From Chloroflexota bacterium (GTDB taxonomy: Bacteria > Chloroflexota > Limnocylindria > Limnocylindrales > CSP1-4), in the NCBI GenBank assembly GCA_021783095.1, contig JAJXUG010000003.1, forward strand, positions 1 to 64,000: a stretch of 64,000 nucleotides of DNA, in the 5' to 3' direction. Below the pieces are notes generated by a model, which saw only the letters and a list, made by a program, of their open reading frames with translations, was not told the origin of the DNA and did no database searches. A program made the position numbers and the translations under genes. Numbering within the stretch: the first letter of the stretch is position 1; each line of letters starts with the position of its first letter. Shown one piece after another: positions 9,262-18,375 of the stretch.

Positions 9262-11181
9262 TCACTCCGCCGCGGCCTCGCCCGCGGCCCGCCGCCGCTC
9301 GAGGTACTCGGGGATGCGGATCATCGGCGGCCGCTCCTGGTCGGCCACCTCCTGGACCTCGAGCGAGAGCCGCCCGTGCCCGGAGCGCGGCAGCTTCATC
9401 GTGTGCCCCATCTCCGCGAACAGCCGCGCCCGCCGCCGCTCCTCAAGCCGCTTCATGACGGCCTGGAGGATCACGAACGACATCTTCGACAGCCCCTCGA
9501 GCTCCTGGTTGCGGTGTAGCCGCCGCTCGAGGTCCACCTGGCCGAGCCCCTCGATGCCCGCCCTCTCGAGCGCGTCGATGAGGTGCCCGATCTCCACCGC
9601 GTAGCCCGTGAAGAACGGGAGCTGCTCCAGCAGCGAGCGCCGACCGGCGTACTCCCCGGCAAGCGGCTGGATGAACCCGGACAGCTCCGGGAAGAACAGG
9701 TTGATCAGGGGCCGTGCCACGAGCTCGGTCACCCGTCCGCCGCCGCCCTCCTTGAGCACGCCGCCCTCGACGATGGGCCGCTGGTAGTAGCCCTTGACGT
9801 ACTGGAGCCGTGATTCGACGAGCAGCGGCCCGAGGGTCCCGTAGACCATCCGGCTGTGCCAGTTGCGCACGTCGGTGTCGGCCCAGACGACGATGTCTCC
9901 GCTCGTCTCGTAGAGCGACTTCCAGAGCGCCTCGCCCTTGCCCTTGAACGAGCCGTACCGCGGGAGCACGTCCGGGTGCTGGACCACGCGCGCCCCGGCG
10001 TCGGCAGCGATCTGGCGGGTGGCGTCCGTCGAGGCGGAGTCGATGACCAGCACCTCGTCGAGCAGCGGAACCCGCTCCTGCATCTCGCGGATGGCGCGGG
10101 TGACGATCGGCCCGATGGTCTCGGCCTCGTTGAGCGTGGGCAGCACCAGCGAGATCGTGAGGCCCTGCTTGGTCTTGAGCCCGACGAGGCGCCTGAGGTC
10201 GGCGAACTCCGCATGGTGGAAGTTGGCCTCGGCGAACCAGCGCTCGACCTTGGCCGGCACGGCCCGCGACTCCTCGGCGAGGCGGTCGGCAGCGGCGAGG
10301 GTCTCGGCCTTCTGGGCGAGGGCGTCGAAGGTGTGGCGGCCGATCGCCTCGCGGGTCTTGACCACGATGACCGACGCGCGGGCTCGCTGGGCGATGGCCT
10401 CGGGCAGGGCGCCGAACAGGGAGGTCCCGGGTTCGCCGGGCGGCGCCGAGGCGCCCATGACCACGAGGTCCGCATGCTCGGCCTCGCGCAGGATCGAGGT
10501 GCGCACATTGCGCGTCTCGCGGAGCACGGGCTCGGCGCGCGCGGTGATGTGCTGGCGAACGAACGCCGCGAGCGCCTTCTCGGCCTGGGCCCGGACCGGC
10601 TCGGTGACGCCCGCGGGCACGAAGTGGATGACCGCGACCGTGGCGTCGTGCTGGTGGGCCAGCGCATCGGCGAAGCGCAGCGCCAGCTCGGCGTGCGGGC
10701 CGCCGCGGACCGGGACGAGGATCCGCCGGATCTCGCGCGAGCCGCGCTGCTTGACCACCGCGATGTCGCAGGGCGCCTCGCGCACCACCTCGTCGATCGT
10801 GGGCGAGATGGTCGGCGCGGGGCTGCCGTCGCGCCCGGGCGCCGACTTGCCGCCCCAGCCGAAGATCAGCAGGTCCGCCTCCTGCTCCGCTGCCGCCTCC
10901 ACGATCCCGGCCGCCGCGTGTCGCCCGATGCGGACCAGCGGGTGGATCGTCGTGCCCTCGGGCACGTAGTCGAGCACGCGCTGAAGCAGGCGCCGCGCCT
11001 GGCGGGCACGGGTAGCGCCCTCGGACAGCGGCATCCCCTCGGGGACCTCCACGATCCCCAGCGCCGAGAGCTCGCCGGTGCGCGGCTCCAGCAGCGAGGC
11101 GCCGATCCGGATCAGCTCCTCGGCGGTCAGAGGGTTCGCGACCGGGATCAGGATCCGCGCCGGCAGCGGCTCCCCGCTCAC
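9262..11181 (-). CDS. gpgS: Two USP domains fused to a glucosyl-3-phosphoglycerate synthase-like glycosyltransferase
   Basis: A 639-residue three-part protein. Residues about 8-145 and 153-275 are universal-stress-protein-like domains. Residues about 320-600 are a GT-A glycosyltransferase close to GpgS (family GT81). Supporting motifs are the LPTLNEAETIG nucleotide-sugar start, DSASTD, KGKGEALWKSL, the metal-binding DTD in VWADTDVRNW, and the QPLAGEYAGRRSLLE segment typical of GpgS. GpgS joins glucose from an NDP-glucose to 3-phosphoglycerate, the first step to glucosylglycerate. The Usp domains may bind ATP and tune activity. The ATG overlaps the stop of the upstream glycosyltransferase by 4 bp. 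No dedicated phosphatase gene is seen. Confidence 0.85.
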   Translation of the reverse strand: MSGEPLPARILIPVANPLTAEELIRIGASLLEPRTGELSALGIVEVPEGMPLSEGATRARQARRLLQRVLDYVPEGTTIHPLVRIGRHAAAGIVEAAAEQEADLLIFGWGGKSAPGRDGSPAPTISPTIDEVVREAPCDIAVVKQRGSREIRRILVPVRGGPHAELALRFADALAHQHDATVAVIHFVPAGVTEPVRAQAEKALAAFVRQHITARAEPVLRETRNVRTSILREAEHADLVVMGASAPPGEPGTSLFGALPEAIAQRARASVIVVKTREAIGRHTFDALAQKAETLAAADRLAEESRAVPAKVERWFAEANFHHAEFADLRRLVGLKTKQGLTISLVLPTLNEAETIGPIVTRAIREMQERVPLLDEVLVIDSASTDATRQIAADAGARVVQHPDVLPRYGSFKGKGEALWKSLYETSGDIVVWADTDVRNWHSRMVYGTLGPLLVESRLQYVKGYYQRPIVEGGVLKEGGGGRVTELVARPLINLFFPELSGFIQPLAGEYAGRRSLLEQLPFFTGYAVEIGHLIDALERAGIEGLGQVDLERRLHRNQELEGLSKMSFVILQAVMKRLEERRRARLFAEMGHTMKLPRSGHGRLSLEVQEVADQERPPMIRIPEYLERRRAAGEAAAE

Positions 11182-12590
11182 GGGGCTGCGCCCGGGGACG
11201 GGGGTGTCCCGCCCTGCGCCGCATCGAGCACCCGCCAGCGCTCCACGAGGTACGGCTTGAGCAGCTCGAACTGGCGCGCCTGGCGCTCCACGCGCTCCTC
11301 GGCATCGGTCGTGTCGATGTGGCGGTTCTCGACGACGAACGAGCCCACCCGGCCGAAGTAGATGGGCACCAGCGCCGCCACGAGCTGCGAGAGGTCGAGC
11401 TCGGCCCGGCGCGTGGCGAGGACCAGGTCGTACACGACGCGCGCCCAGAGGTCGTCGGGGAAGTGGAAGCTGGCGAGCGCCTCGGCCATCTCGAGCGTGG
11501 ACGGGTGCGCCGTCTCGCCCTCGCCCCCGATGCCCAGCCTGCGGGCGGCGGCGTCAGCCAGCGGCCCGGCCTCGGCGGCAAGCTCGAGGACCGTGGCCGC
11601 GGTGGCCGGGTCGAGCGCTCGGCGCCACGTGTCGGCTGCGGTCAGCGAGCCGCCGTGGAACTCGGCGAGCAGCCGAATGGCGTTCACCTCGAGCGGCGGC
11701 GGGTCGATGATCCGCTCGAAGCCGTAGGCAGGGACGTCGTGGCTGCCCTTGACGTCCAGCCAGGCGTCGGGGCGCGCGACCGCGAGCCGCAGGATCGTGC
11801 CCACGACCTGACGGAACATCGGGCCCAGGTCCGCGCCCGGGTCCTTGGGGTCGTGCACCTTCGCGCCCAGGCGCGCCTGGCAGACGGCGAAGCCCCCGGT
11901 CAGCGCGGTCGTGGTCATCCAGATGTCGATGCCGAACTTGCTGATGTCGGGCGTCCAGTCGTCCTGGGCCAGGTAGTGCCGGACGAGGTCCCCGCTGACG
12001 CCGAAGTCGCCGCCGATCGGCTGCCGGATGCGGTGCCCGTACAGCGCGCGGGTGAGCGGGTAGGTGACGGTGTTCGTGATCGTTCCGTCGTACTTGTAGC
12101 GGGCGTAGAGCGGGGCGACGAAGTCGTAGCCGCCCTTGAGGATGGGCCCGGCGAGGAGCTCGATCCACTCCGGGAGGATGCTGCGCAGGTCGCTGTCGAC
12201 CACGACGAGCGCCTGGACGTCGAGCGCGGCCGCGATCTCGAAGATCGCCCGCAGGGCGGCGCCCTTGCCGCCGGTGCCGTCGATCTCGGGGTAGGTGAGC
12301 GTGACGCGGTCGAGCTTGTTGGTGGGCCGGACGAGCAGGATCGACTCGACGTAGGCGGGCGGCTCGGTCTCGATCACGACGCGCTGCGTGCCGTCGGGCG
12401 ACCCGGCGTCCGAGTTGACGAGGACCGGCTTCAGGTCCGGGAAGTACTGGACCAGCCCGGCATGCGCCGCGCGGACCACGTAGCCGATGGTCGCGGCGTT
12501 CTTGAAGCTCGGGATGCCGACCATGATGTCGGCACGGCCGAGCCGGGCGATCTCGTCCCGGATGGCGGGCGTCAGCGTCGTCGGGGGCAC
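11178..12590 (-). CDS. GT-A glycosyltransferase resembling mannosylglycerate synthase (GT78-like)
   Basis: A 470-residue cytosolic glycosyltransferase. It has a GT-A start (MVGIPSFKNAATIG), GKGAALR for phosphate contact, the DxD-type motif VVDSDLRS, QPIGGDFGVSG and FGIDIWMTT. The last three align by eye with the EQPLGGE and WGIDTLYTF blocks of Rhodothermus mannosylglycerate synthase, which moves mannose from GDP-mannose to D-glycerate. The sugar and acceptor here are unproven. A C-terminal helical region of about 150 residues follows. It is the first gene of an operon with the USP-GpgS fusion and the glycerate kinase. The GTG start lies 6 nt after a TAGGGT box, so the message looks leaderless. 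Confidence 0.75.
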   Translation of the reverse strand: MPPTTLTPAIRDEIARLGRADIMVGIPSFKNAATIGYVVRAAHAGLVQYFPDLKPVLVNSDAGSPDGTQRVVIETEPPAYVESILLVRPTNKLDRVTLTYPEIDGTGGKGAALRAIFEIAAALDVQALVVVDSDLRSILPEWIELLAGPILKGGYDFVAPLYARYKYDGTITNTVTYPLTRALYGHRIRQPIGGDFGVSGDLVRHYLAQDDWTPDISKFGIDIWMTTTALTGGFAVCQARLGAKVHDPKDPGADLGPMFRQVVGTILRLAVARPDAWLDVKGSHDVPAYGFERIIDPPPLEVNAIRLLAEFHGGSLTAADTWRRALDPATAATVLELAAEAGPLADAAARRLGIGGEGETAHPSTLEMAEALASFHFPDDLWARVVYDLVLATRRAELDLSQLVAALVPIYFGRVGSFVVENRHIDTTDAEERVERQARQFELLKPYLVERWRVLDAAQGGTPPSPGAAP

Positions 12591-12596
12591 CGTTTC

Positions 12597-12602
12597 ACCC
12601 TA
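12597..12602 (-). promoter_or_regulatory. -10 box for the glycosyltransferase operon (leaderless)
   Basis: Read on the minus strand, TAGGGT is followed by six bases (gaaacg) and then the GTG start at 12590. The expected transcription start coincides with the start codon, and there is no Shine-Dalgarno sequence. Confidence 0.5.
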
Positions 12603-12673
12603 CCACCCTGCGGCCAATACTGGGCGATACGCTCCGTCGGCCGTTGCGCGGTGCGGTCGCGGGCTCCGGGCCG

Positions 12674-12842
12674 CCGGCGCCGCGGTCAGTTGGCCGAGCG
12701 CCACCAAATCGCGGGCCCACGGCCCCCGGCGCCGCCGTCCGTTGGCCCACCGCCACCGTTCGCGTCCGCATGGTGGCCCACCGCCACCGATTCGGCCGGG
12801 GCCGCCGGGCCGGGGCGGGATTTGGTGGCCCACCGCCACCAA
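12674..12842. repeat. Cluster A of a dispersed palindromic motif
   Basis: Four related units sit in the 401-bp gap 12591-12991: 12689-12711, 12741-12762, 12771-12795 and 12819-12844. The best is a perfect hairpin, TTGGTGGC (12822-12829), loop CCACC, GCCACCAA (12835-12842). A longer 22-bp segment holding the GTTGGCC end is also repeated directly at 12674-12695 and 12726-12747 (20 of 22 bases alike). The same motif reappears at 58.0-58.2 kb. The rest of the gap holds only the promoter of the downstream MFS gene. Confidence 0.65.
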
Positions 12843-12991
12843 CGCCACCACTGCCGCCCCACGCACGGTCGGCAGGTCGGCGCGTTGCCCTGCGGATCGG
12901 GCCGATGCCGGGCCTGGCGCCGCCACTATGATCCGCCGAGGCCGGCCCGCGCGGGCCGCGCCGTCTGCGCCGCCCGCGCACGAGGAGTCGC

Positions 12992-14251
12992 ATGACTGCC
13001 GCAATCGCCGCGACAACCGAGCTGACCGAGCTCGACCGCCACAACCACCGGAAGGTCTCCCGAGGTGGCTGGGCGCTCTACGACTTCGCGGACACGATCT
13101 GGTCGTACGCGATCTTCTCGCGCGCGATCTCGCTGTTCCTCGTGGACAAGCTCGGCGACAGCAACGGCAACCTCTGGCTGGGCCTGTCGGTGGCGCTGTC
13201 GGTGGGCATCAACGCGCTGGTGTCGCCGTTCCTGGGCGCCGTCTCCGACCGCTACGGGCGGCGCCTGCCGTTCCTGTTCGCGTTCACCGTGGGCGCCTGC
13301 CTGCCCGCCATGGCCATCCCGTTCGTGCCCGTGCCGCTGGGCATCGTGCTGTTCTGCCTCGCCATGTTCTCGTACCAGTCCTGCCTCATCTACTTCGACG
13401 CCACCCTCCAGCTGGTCAGCACGCCCGAGAACCGCGGGCGCATCGCGAGCCTATCCACCGGCATCGGCTACATGGGCACCGTGTTCATCGCGATCCTGCT
13501 GCTCCTCACCGATCTCTCGGTCGAGATGACGTTCGTGGTCGCGCCGATCCTGTTCCTGGTGCTGTCGGCGCCGACGTTCATCCTCCTCAAGGAGGACGGC
13601 AGCCGGCGGAAGGTCGACGCCGACCCGCTCGGCGCGGCATGGTCGCAGACGCTGCGCACCATCCGCTCGCTGGACCAGTACCCGGGCCTGGGGCGCTTCC
13701 TCGCCTCGCGGTTCTTCTACACGGACGCGCTCAACACCAGCGTCACGATCATGACGATCTTCTCGGTCAAGGCGGTCGGCTTCACGGAGTCCGAGGCCAA
13801 CGTGGTGCTGCTGGTGCTGACCCTGTCCGCGATCGTCTCGGCCTTCATCTGGGGGCGCCTCGTGGACAGGTTCGGGCCCAAGCGGACGCTGTTCTCGGTG
13901 CTGGCGCTGTGGGCGGTGGCCCTGGCCGTCGGCGCGACCCTGATCGCGAAGGGCCCGTTCCTGGTGGCCGGGCTCGCGATCGGCGCCGGGTTCGCCGGCC
14001 TCCACGTGTCGGACCGCGTCCTGATGTACCGCCTCAGCCCGCCGGACCGCCTCGGCGAGTTCTACGGCCTGTACGGCCTGGTGGGCAAGGGCTCGCAGGT
14101 CATCGGCAACCTGTTCTGGGGCCTGGTCCTGTTCCTGACCTTCGACACGCTGGGCAAGACCGCGTACCAGGTCGGCATCTTCACCCTGCTGATCGCGATG
14201 CTGATCGGCCTGTTCCTGCTGTGGCCCGTGCCGGAGAAGCGCGAGGGCTGA
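12992..14251 (+). CDS. MFS transporter, UMF1/Atg22-like
   Basis: A 419-residue, roughly 12-helix transporter. The opening RGGWALYDFADTIWSYAIFS is typical of the UMF1 (Atg22-like) branch of the major facilitator superfamily, and the cytoplasmic loop after helix 2 has SDRYGRRLPF. Substrates of this branch in bacteria are largely unknown. ATG 12992 has a GAGGAG ribosome site, and a TATGAT -10-like box lies at 12927-12932, giving a leader of about 50 nt. It is divergent from the solute glycosyltransferase operon, so a link to solute efflux is conceivable but unproven. Confidence 0.85.
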   Translation: MTAAIAATTELTELDRHNHRKVSRGGWALYDFADTIWSYAIFSRAISLFLVDKLGDSNGNLWLGLSVALSVGINALVSPFLGAVSDRYGRRLPFLFAFTVGACLPAMAIPFVPVPLGIVLFCLAMFSYQSCLIYFDATLQLVSTPENRGRIASLSTGIGYMGTVFIAILLLLTDLSVEMTFVVAPILFLVLSAPTFILLKEDGSRRKVDADPLGAAWSQTLRTIRSLDQYPGLGRFLASRFFYTDALNTSVTIMTIFSVKAVGFTESEANVVLLVLTLSAIVSAFIWGRLVDRFGPKRTLFSVLALWAVALAVGATLIAKGPFLVAGLAIGAGFAGLHVSDRVLMYRLSPPDRLGEFYGLYGLVGKGSQVIGNLFWGLVLFLTFDTLGKTAYQVGIFTLLIAMLIGLFLLWPVPEKREG

Positions 14252-14277
14252 GGGAGGTCAGGACGCGATGCCGCTGC

Positions 14278-14388
14278 TCAGGGCACCAGCAGGTGAACCG
14301 GGTAGCCCGAGACCGACACCTGCCAGGTCGTGGTGTCGTTGCCGCCCGAGGTCACGACGTCCTGGATCTGCCACCATCCTGCTGCGAG
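14278..14388 (-). pseudogene. Possible C-terminal remnant of a secreted-type protein
   Basis: In the 305-bp gap between the MFS gene and galE, the last 36 codons of a minus-strand frame read like genuine protein: WWQIQDVVTSGGNDTTTW, then QVSVSGYPVHLLVP and a stop. This composition (Gln, Asn, Thr, Trp) is unlike the Arg/Ala/Pro-rich translations of shadow frames here. Upstream of it the frame degrades into Arg/Pro/His-rich nonsense, with no proper start. I read it as the tail of a decayed gene; family unknown. Confidence 0.3.
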
Positions 14389-14556
14389 GCGGTCGGCGGG
14401 CCGCCGGTGCATGGGAACGGCGGGATTGGGGCATGGCCAATGCGGCCGGTGTCGCCGGCGAGTATCGGGTGGCCCCATGACGCGAGCCATGAACTCACCC
14501 GGTGGACGCGACCCGAATTCGCCGACCGGACATCGCCCCTGGGCTGCGACCCTCGT

Positions 14557-15570
14557 TCAGTCGCCGTAGCCCTCGGGGTGCGCCCGCCGCCAGGCCCAGG
14601 CGGAGCCGATCATCTCGGCCAGGGTCGACCGTCCCGCCGCCCAGCCGAAGACCTCCCGGGCTCGCCCGTTCGAGGCCACGAGCACCGGCGGATCGCCCGC
14701 GCGGCGGGGTCCCACCGTATGCGGGATCGGCCTGCCGACCACGGCTTCGGCCTCGCGCAGCACGTCCTTGACCGAGAAGCCGGTCGAAGTCCCCAGATTG
14801 GCGATGACAGGCTCGGTCGGGCCACCGCCAACCGGACCGGTCCGGGCGTCCGCCGAGTCCGTGGCCACGAGCGCGGCCACATGCGCATCGGCCAGGTCCG
14901 CGACGTGGATGTAGTCGCGGATCGGGGTGCCGTCGGGGGTCGGGTAGTCCTCGCCGAACAGCGTGAGCGCGCGACCGCCGCTGGCCGCGATCAGCGCGTT
15001 CGGGATGAGGTGCGTCTCGGGTCGGTGGACCTCGCCCAGGCGGTCCGTGGCGCCCGCCACGTTGAAGTAGCGCAGGATCACGCTCCGCAGCCCGTAGGCC
15101 ACGCCGTACCACCGCAGCGCCCCCTCGAACGCGCGCTTCGACTCGCCGTAGGGATTGATGGGCCGGAGCGGCGCCTGTTCCGTGATGGGGGTCTCGTCCG
15201 GCACCCCGTACGTGGACGCGGACGATGAGAAGACCACCCGCAGAACCCCCGCCGCGCGGGCCGCCTCCAGCAGCGCCACGCCCCCAACCACGTTCTCGCG
15301 GTAGTACTTCGCCGGGTTGGCCATGCTCTCGCCCACCAGCGAGCGGGCTGCGCAGTGCAGGATGGCGTCGACGCCCTCGCTCTTGAGGAGCTCGCGCGTG
15401 GCGGTCTCGTCCGCGTAGGTGCCGACGACGAGCCGGGCGGCTGGGTGGACGATCGCCGCGTGGCCCGTGGACAGGTCGTCGAGCACCACCACCTCGTGGC
15501 CGGCTGCCAGGAGCGCATCAACCGAGACGCCGCCGACGTAGCCCGCACCACCCGTGACCAGGACCTTCAC
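14557..15570 (-). CDS. galE: UDP-glucose 4-epimerase
   Basis: A 337-residue extended short-chain dehydrogenase. The NAD-binding motif is TGGAGYVGG (normally GYIGS), the catalytic SSSAS(T) and Tyr-x3-Lys (YGESK) are intact, and NPYGESKR and YFNVAGA blocks match GalE. It interconverts UDP-glucose and UDP-galactose. ATG 15570 overlaps the stop of the upstream TPR gene by 4 bp, so galE is the third gene of the cca-TPR-galE unit. Confidence 0.92.
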   Translation of the reverse strand: MKVLVTGGAGYVGGVSVDALLAAGHEVVVLDDLSTGHAAIVHPAARLVVGTYADETATRELLKSEGVDAILHCAARSLVGESMANPAKYYRENVVGGVALLEAARAAGVLRVVFSSSASTYGVPDETPITEQAPLRPINPYGESKRAFEGALRWYGVAYGLRSVILRYFNVAGATDRLGEVHRPETHLIPNALIAASGGRALTLFGEDYPTPDGTPIRDYIHVADLADAHVAALVATDSADARTGPVGGGPTEPVIANLGTSTGFSVKDVLREAEAVVGRPIPHTVGPRRAGDPPVLVASNGRAREVFGWAAGRSTLAEMIGSAWAWRRAHPEGYGD

Positions 15571-15857
15571 GCATCACCCTCCCGGTTCGGCAGGGCCTCG
15601 CCCCGCGTCGTCAGCACTTCCTCGAGACGCGCGGCCAGCCGGACTGCTGCGGCGTTCTCGGAATCGATCGCCAGCGCCCGCCACGCGAGGCGCAGCGCCC
15701 CGGCGTCGTCCGCGCGCTCGAGCGCCACGCGCGCCAGCCCCACGACCGCGATCGAATTGCGGGGGTCCGCCTCGAGCGTCTGGCGGTACAGGCGCTCCGC
15801 CTGGTCCACCAGCCCCGCGGCCAGGGCACGCTCCGCCTGGAGCAGCACCTCGATCAC
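15567..15857 (-). CDS. Small TPR-like helical protein
   Basis: A 96-residue protein with two tetratricopeptide-like helix pairs. LVDQAERLYRQTLEADPRN and DDAGALRLAWRALAIDSEN each end in the TPR-typical Asp-Pro/Ser-(x)-Asn turn. It starts with GTG 15857, overlapping the cca stop by 4 bp, and ends overlapping the galE start by 4 bp. The role is unknown; tight coupling suggests it is expressed with both neighbours. Confidence 0.75.
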   Translation of the reverse strand: MIEVLLQAERALAAGLVDQAERLYRQTLEADPRNSIAVVGLARVALERADDAGALRLAWRALAIDSENAAAVRLAARLEEVLTTRGEALPNREGDA

Positions 15858-17341
15858 GGGGTGTCCACGCTGTCGGCGTACATGTCCGCAAGGATGCCCT
15901 GTGCGAGCAGGAGGAGCGAGCCGCGCTCGTTGAGGCCCGGGTCGGCGATGACGCGGTCGAGCAGCTCGTCGATGACGCGACCGAGGCGCGGTCCGGGCGC
16001 GAGGCCCAGCTCGGCCATCAGGTCGTCGCCGTCCACCGCGAGCGCTGTGCGATCCAGCGGGTGGGCGGCGTGGAGCTCGCGCTCGATCCTCGCTCGGAAC
16101 GCCACAGTGGCGCGGTCGTCGGGCGACAACCCGCTGCCGATGTCGTCGGCGCGCCGGAGCGCGAACAGCGCGTCGAGGTGGTCGGCGCCGACCCGCTTGA
16201 TGAACCGGCGCAGCGCCGCGTCGGTGGCGTCGGGGTCGACGTGGAACATGTGGTGCCGGACGAGGTGGACCACCGTCTCCGCGGGAGTCCGCGGGTAGCG
16301 GAGGCGACGGAGCAGGGCGTCCGCGAGCTCGGCGCCGACGGTCTCGTGGTGCGGGAAGCGGCCATCGCTGATGGTGGCCGGCTTGCCGATGTCGTGGACG
16401 AGGGCCGCCAGGCGGACGACGGGGCGCTCGGCGGGGGCGGCGTCGACCGTGCGCAGCGTGTGGTCCCAGAGGTCCTCGCCCGGCACCTTGTTCTGCGCGA
16501 TGCCCTGCTGGGCGGCCAGCTCTGGCGAGAGGACCGCGAGCAGGCCGGTGCGCTGGGCGAGGGCGAGGCCGATCGACGGCCTGGGCGAGGCGAGCAGCTT
16601 CTCCAGCTCCGCGCCGATGCGCTCGCCCGAGAGGTGGCGCGCGAGGTGGGCGTTCGCCGTGATCGCCGCCAGCGTGGCCGGCTCGACATCGAACCCCAGC
16701 GCCGCCGCCAGCCGGACGGCGCGGATCATCCGCAGCGCGTCCTCGCGGAAGCGGGCGTCGGGGTCCCCGACGGCGCGGAGCGTTCGGAGCGCCAGGTCGT
16801 GGCGCCCGCCGAAGGGGTCGACGAGGTGGTTGGTGTCGACAGGCCCGGGGGCTTCGGGCATCGGCGCCCCGCCCTTGGGCCCGCGGCCCCACGCGATCGC
16901 GTTGACCGTGAAGTCGCGGCGGGCCAGGTCGGCGACGATATCGTCTCCGAACTCGAGGCGGTGGGGCCGGCGGAAGTCCGCGTACTCGTGCTCGAGGCGG
17001 AAGGTCGTGACCTCGAACACGTCGTGCTCGCGCCGCACGGCCACGGTCCCGAACTTGTTCTCGTAGACCGAGCCCGGGAACAGGGTGACCAGGCGGTCCG
17101 GGCGCGCGTCCGTGGCGAGGTCCCAGTCCGCCGGGGCGCGACCCAGCAGCGCGTCGCGCAGCGACCCGCCGACGATGTACGCGGCGTGGCCGGCGGCGAC
17201 GAGCCGGTCGATCAGCGCCGTGACGGCCGGCGGCACGAGCGCGGCGAGATCAGCCGGGTCGCCCGGGTCGGCGGGGCGGGACGGTCCAGACGCCCGCGCA
17301 GGAAGCGTCCGTGGCGCGACCGGATCGGGCTCGGGCGTCAT
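15854..17341 (-). CDS. cca: CCA tRNA nucleotidyltransferase with HD domain
   Basis: A 495-residue class II nucleotidyltransferase. After a Pro-rich tail it has YIVGGSLRDALLGR, the metal-binding DWDLATDARP (DxD), RRDFTVNAIAW and RFREDALRMIRAVRLA, the nucleotide-selecting helix region. A C-terminal HD phosphohydrolase domain follows (LVHDIGKP, then HHETVGAELA and HHMFHVDPD). The enzyme adds or repairs the 3' CCA of tRNA. Poly(A) polymerases share the fold, but the HD-bearing form and the EDxxR motif favour CCA addition. The start ATG is at 17341. It is the first gene of the cca-TPR-galE operon. Confidence 0.9.
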   Translation of the reverse strand: MTPEPDPVAPRTLPARASGPSRPADPGDPADLAALVPPAVTALIDRLVAAGHAAYIVGGSLRDALLGRAPADWDLATDARPDRLVTLFPGSVYENKFGTVAVRREHDVFEVTTFRLEHEYADFRRPHRLEFGDDIVADLARRDFTVNAIAWGRGPKGGAPMPEAPGPVDTNHLVDPFGGRHDLALRTLRAVGDPDARFREDALRMIRAVRLAAALGFDVEPATLAAITANAHLARHLSGERIGAELEKLLASPRPSIGLALAQRTGLLAVLSPELAAQQGIAQNKVPGEDLWDHTLRTVDAAPAERPVVRLAALVHDIGKPATISDGRFPHHETVGAELADALLRRLRYPRTPAETVVHLVRHHMFHVDPDATDAALRRFIKRVGADHLDALFALRRADDIGSGLSPDDRATVAFRARIERELHAAHPLDRTALAVDGDDLMAELGLAPGPRLGRVIDELLDRVIADPGLNERGSLLLLAQGILADMYADSVDTP

Positions 17342-17357
17342 GGGGCCCCTGCCGCGC

Positions 17358-17873
17358 CTAGTTCTTGCCGAGGAACAGGTAGTCGCGCCAGGCCTCGTTG
17401 CGGGTGTCCTCGAGATACGGGGAGAACAGCGAGTAGAGGTCGCTCCGCGGCTCGTACGGCTGGCGGAGCAGGCGCAGCCGCGCCTCCTCGGGGGTGTGCC
17501 CGCCCTTGCGGTGGTTGCACGGCCGGCAGGCCGCGACGAGGTTCTCCCACGTGTGCTGGCCGCCGCGATGGCGGGGCAGGACATGGTCGAGCGTGAGGTC
17601 GTTGCCCGTCCTGCCGCAGTACTGGCAGGTGTTGTGGTCGCGCGCGAAGATCTCGCGCCGGGTCAGCTTCACTCGCGGCCGCGGCCGGCGGATGTGGTGC
17701 TGGAGGCGGATGACGCTCGGCGCGCGGTAGACCGCGCGGATCGAGCGGATCTCCTGGTGGTCGTACTCGATCACTTCGGCCTTCGAGCCGAACAGAAGCC
17801 GGAACGCCCGCGGGAGGTTGCAGACGTTCAGGGGCTCGTAGTTCTGGTTCAGTACGAGTACAACCCCGTCCAC
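17358..17873 (-). CDS. HNH endonuclease family protein
   Basis: A 171-residue protein. The N-terminal half has the VLVLNQNYEPLNVCNLPRA signature of the common actinobacterial/chloroflexal HNH family. The C-terminal half has zinc Cys pairs (CQYCG and CRPCN) around LTLDHVLPRHRGGQHTWENL, a complete HNH motif with the catalytic DH. The GTG start lies 6 nt after TATGGT on the minus strand. The function in vivo is unknown; these genes are chromosomal housekeeping-like rather than mobile-element linked. Confidence 0.88.
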   Translation of the reverse strand: MDGVVLVLNQNYEPLNVCNLPRAFRLLFGSKAEVIEYDHQEIRSIRAVYRAPSVIRLQHHIRRPRPRVKLTRREIFARDHNTCQYCGRTGNDLTLDHVLPRHRGGQHTWENLVAACRPCNHRKGGHTPEEARLRLLRQPYEPRSDLYSLFSPYLEDTRNEAWRDYLFLGKN

Positions 17874-17879
17874 GCTGGA

Positions 17880-17885
17880 ACCATA
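17880..17885 (-). promoter_or_regulatory. -10 box for the HNH gene (leaderless)
   Basis: Minus-strand TATGGT, six bases, then GTG at 17873. No Shine-Dalgarno sequence is present. Confidence 0.5.
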
Positions 17886-17974
17886 GCAGCGCCGGGCATC
17901 CCGCGTCTGAGCGCAATCGGAACCGGGCCCGTTGCCGCTCTGGTCACGAGCCTCCGGCGACGCGGGTGCGGGCG

Positions 17975-18169
17975 TCACATGCGCGGCGGCGTCATCTCCC
18001 TCTCGACTCGCGCGATCTCCACCTCGATCCGGCCCACCTCGGCCGTGGCCTGCTCCCACTCGTGGCTGCCGGGCTCGGCGGCCGAGCGGCGGTGGCGCGC
18101 CTCGCGGTGCAGCACCAGGAGTTCCTCGCGGGTGGAGGGCAGCGGGGTGGTCGGCAGGTTGGTGCTCAT
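17975..18169 (-). CDS. Small coiled-coil protein of unknown function
   Basis: A 64-residue charged, helical protein (ELLVLHREARHRR, then EWEQATAEVGRIEVEIARVE), likely one or two amphipathic helices. ATG 18169 is preceded by GGAGG seven bases upstream, which supports it as a real gene despite its size. I recognise no family. Confidence 0.65.
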   Translation of the reverse strand: MSTNLPTTPLPSTREELLVLHREARHRRSAAEPGSHEWEQATAEVGRIEVEIARVEREMTPPRM

Positions 18170-18375
18170 CGATCCTCCGTCTTGTTGGCGCAAGGGTAGC
18201 GCGCACGGCGCCTGGGATCCTGACCGGCGCCTCGGACTCGCTCGGCTCGCCTCCGCGCCGACTGCGCCCCGCCGTGCGGGCGCGGCGTCGGAACTGCCGG
18301 CTACCCACCCGAGACGTGGCACCGGGGTGTGCGATCGCCGCGCGGCCGCGGCCCTCGTCTTCGCCAGATGCGCGA

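Noticed and set aside
12674-12842. CRISPR-like array in the 12.7 kb gap
   Set aside because: Units are short, diverged, in both orientations and irregularly spaced, and no cas gene is near.
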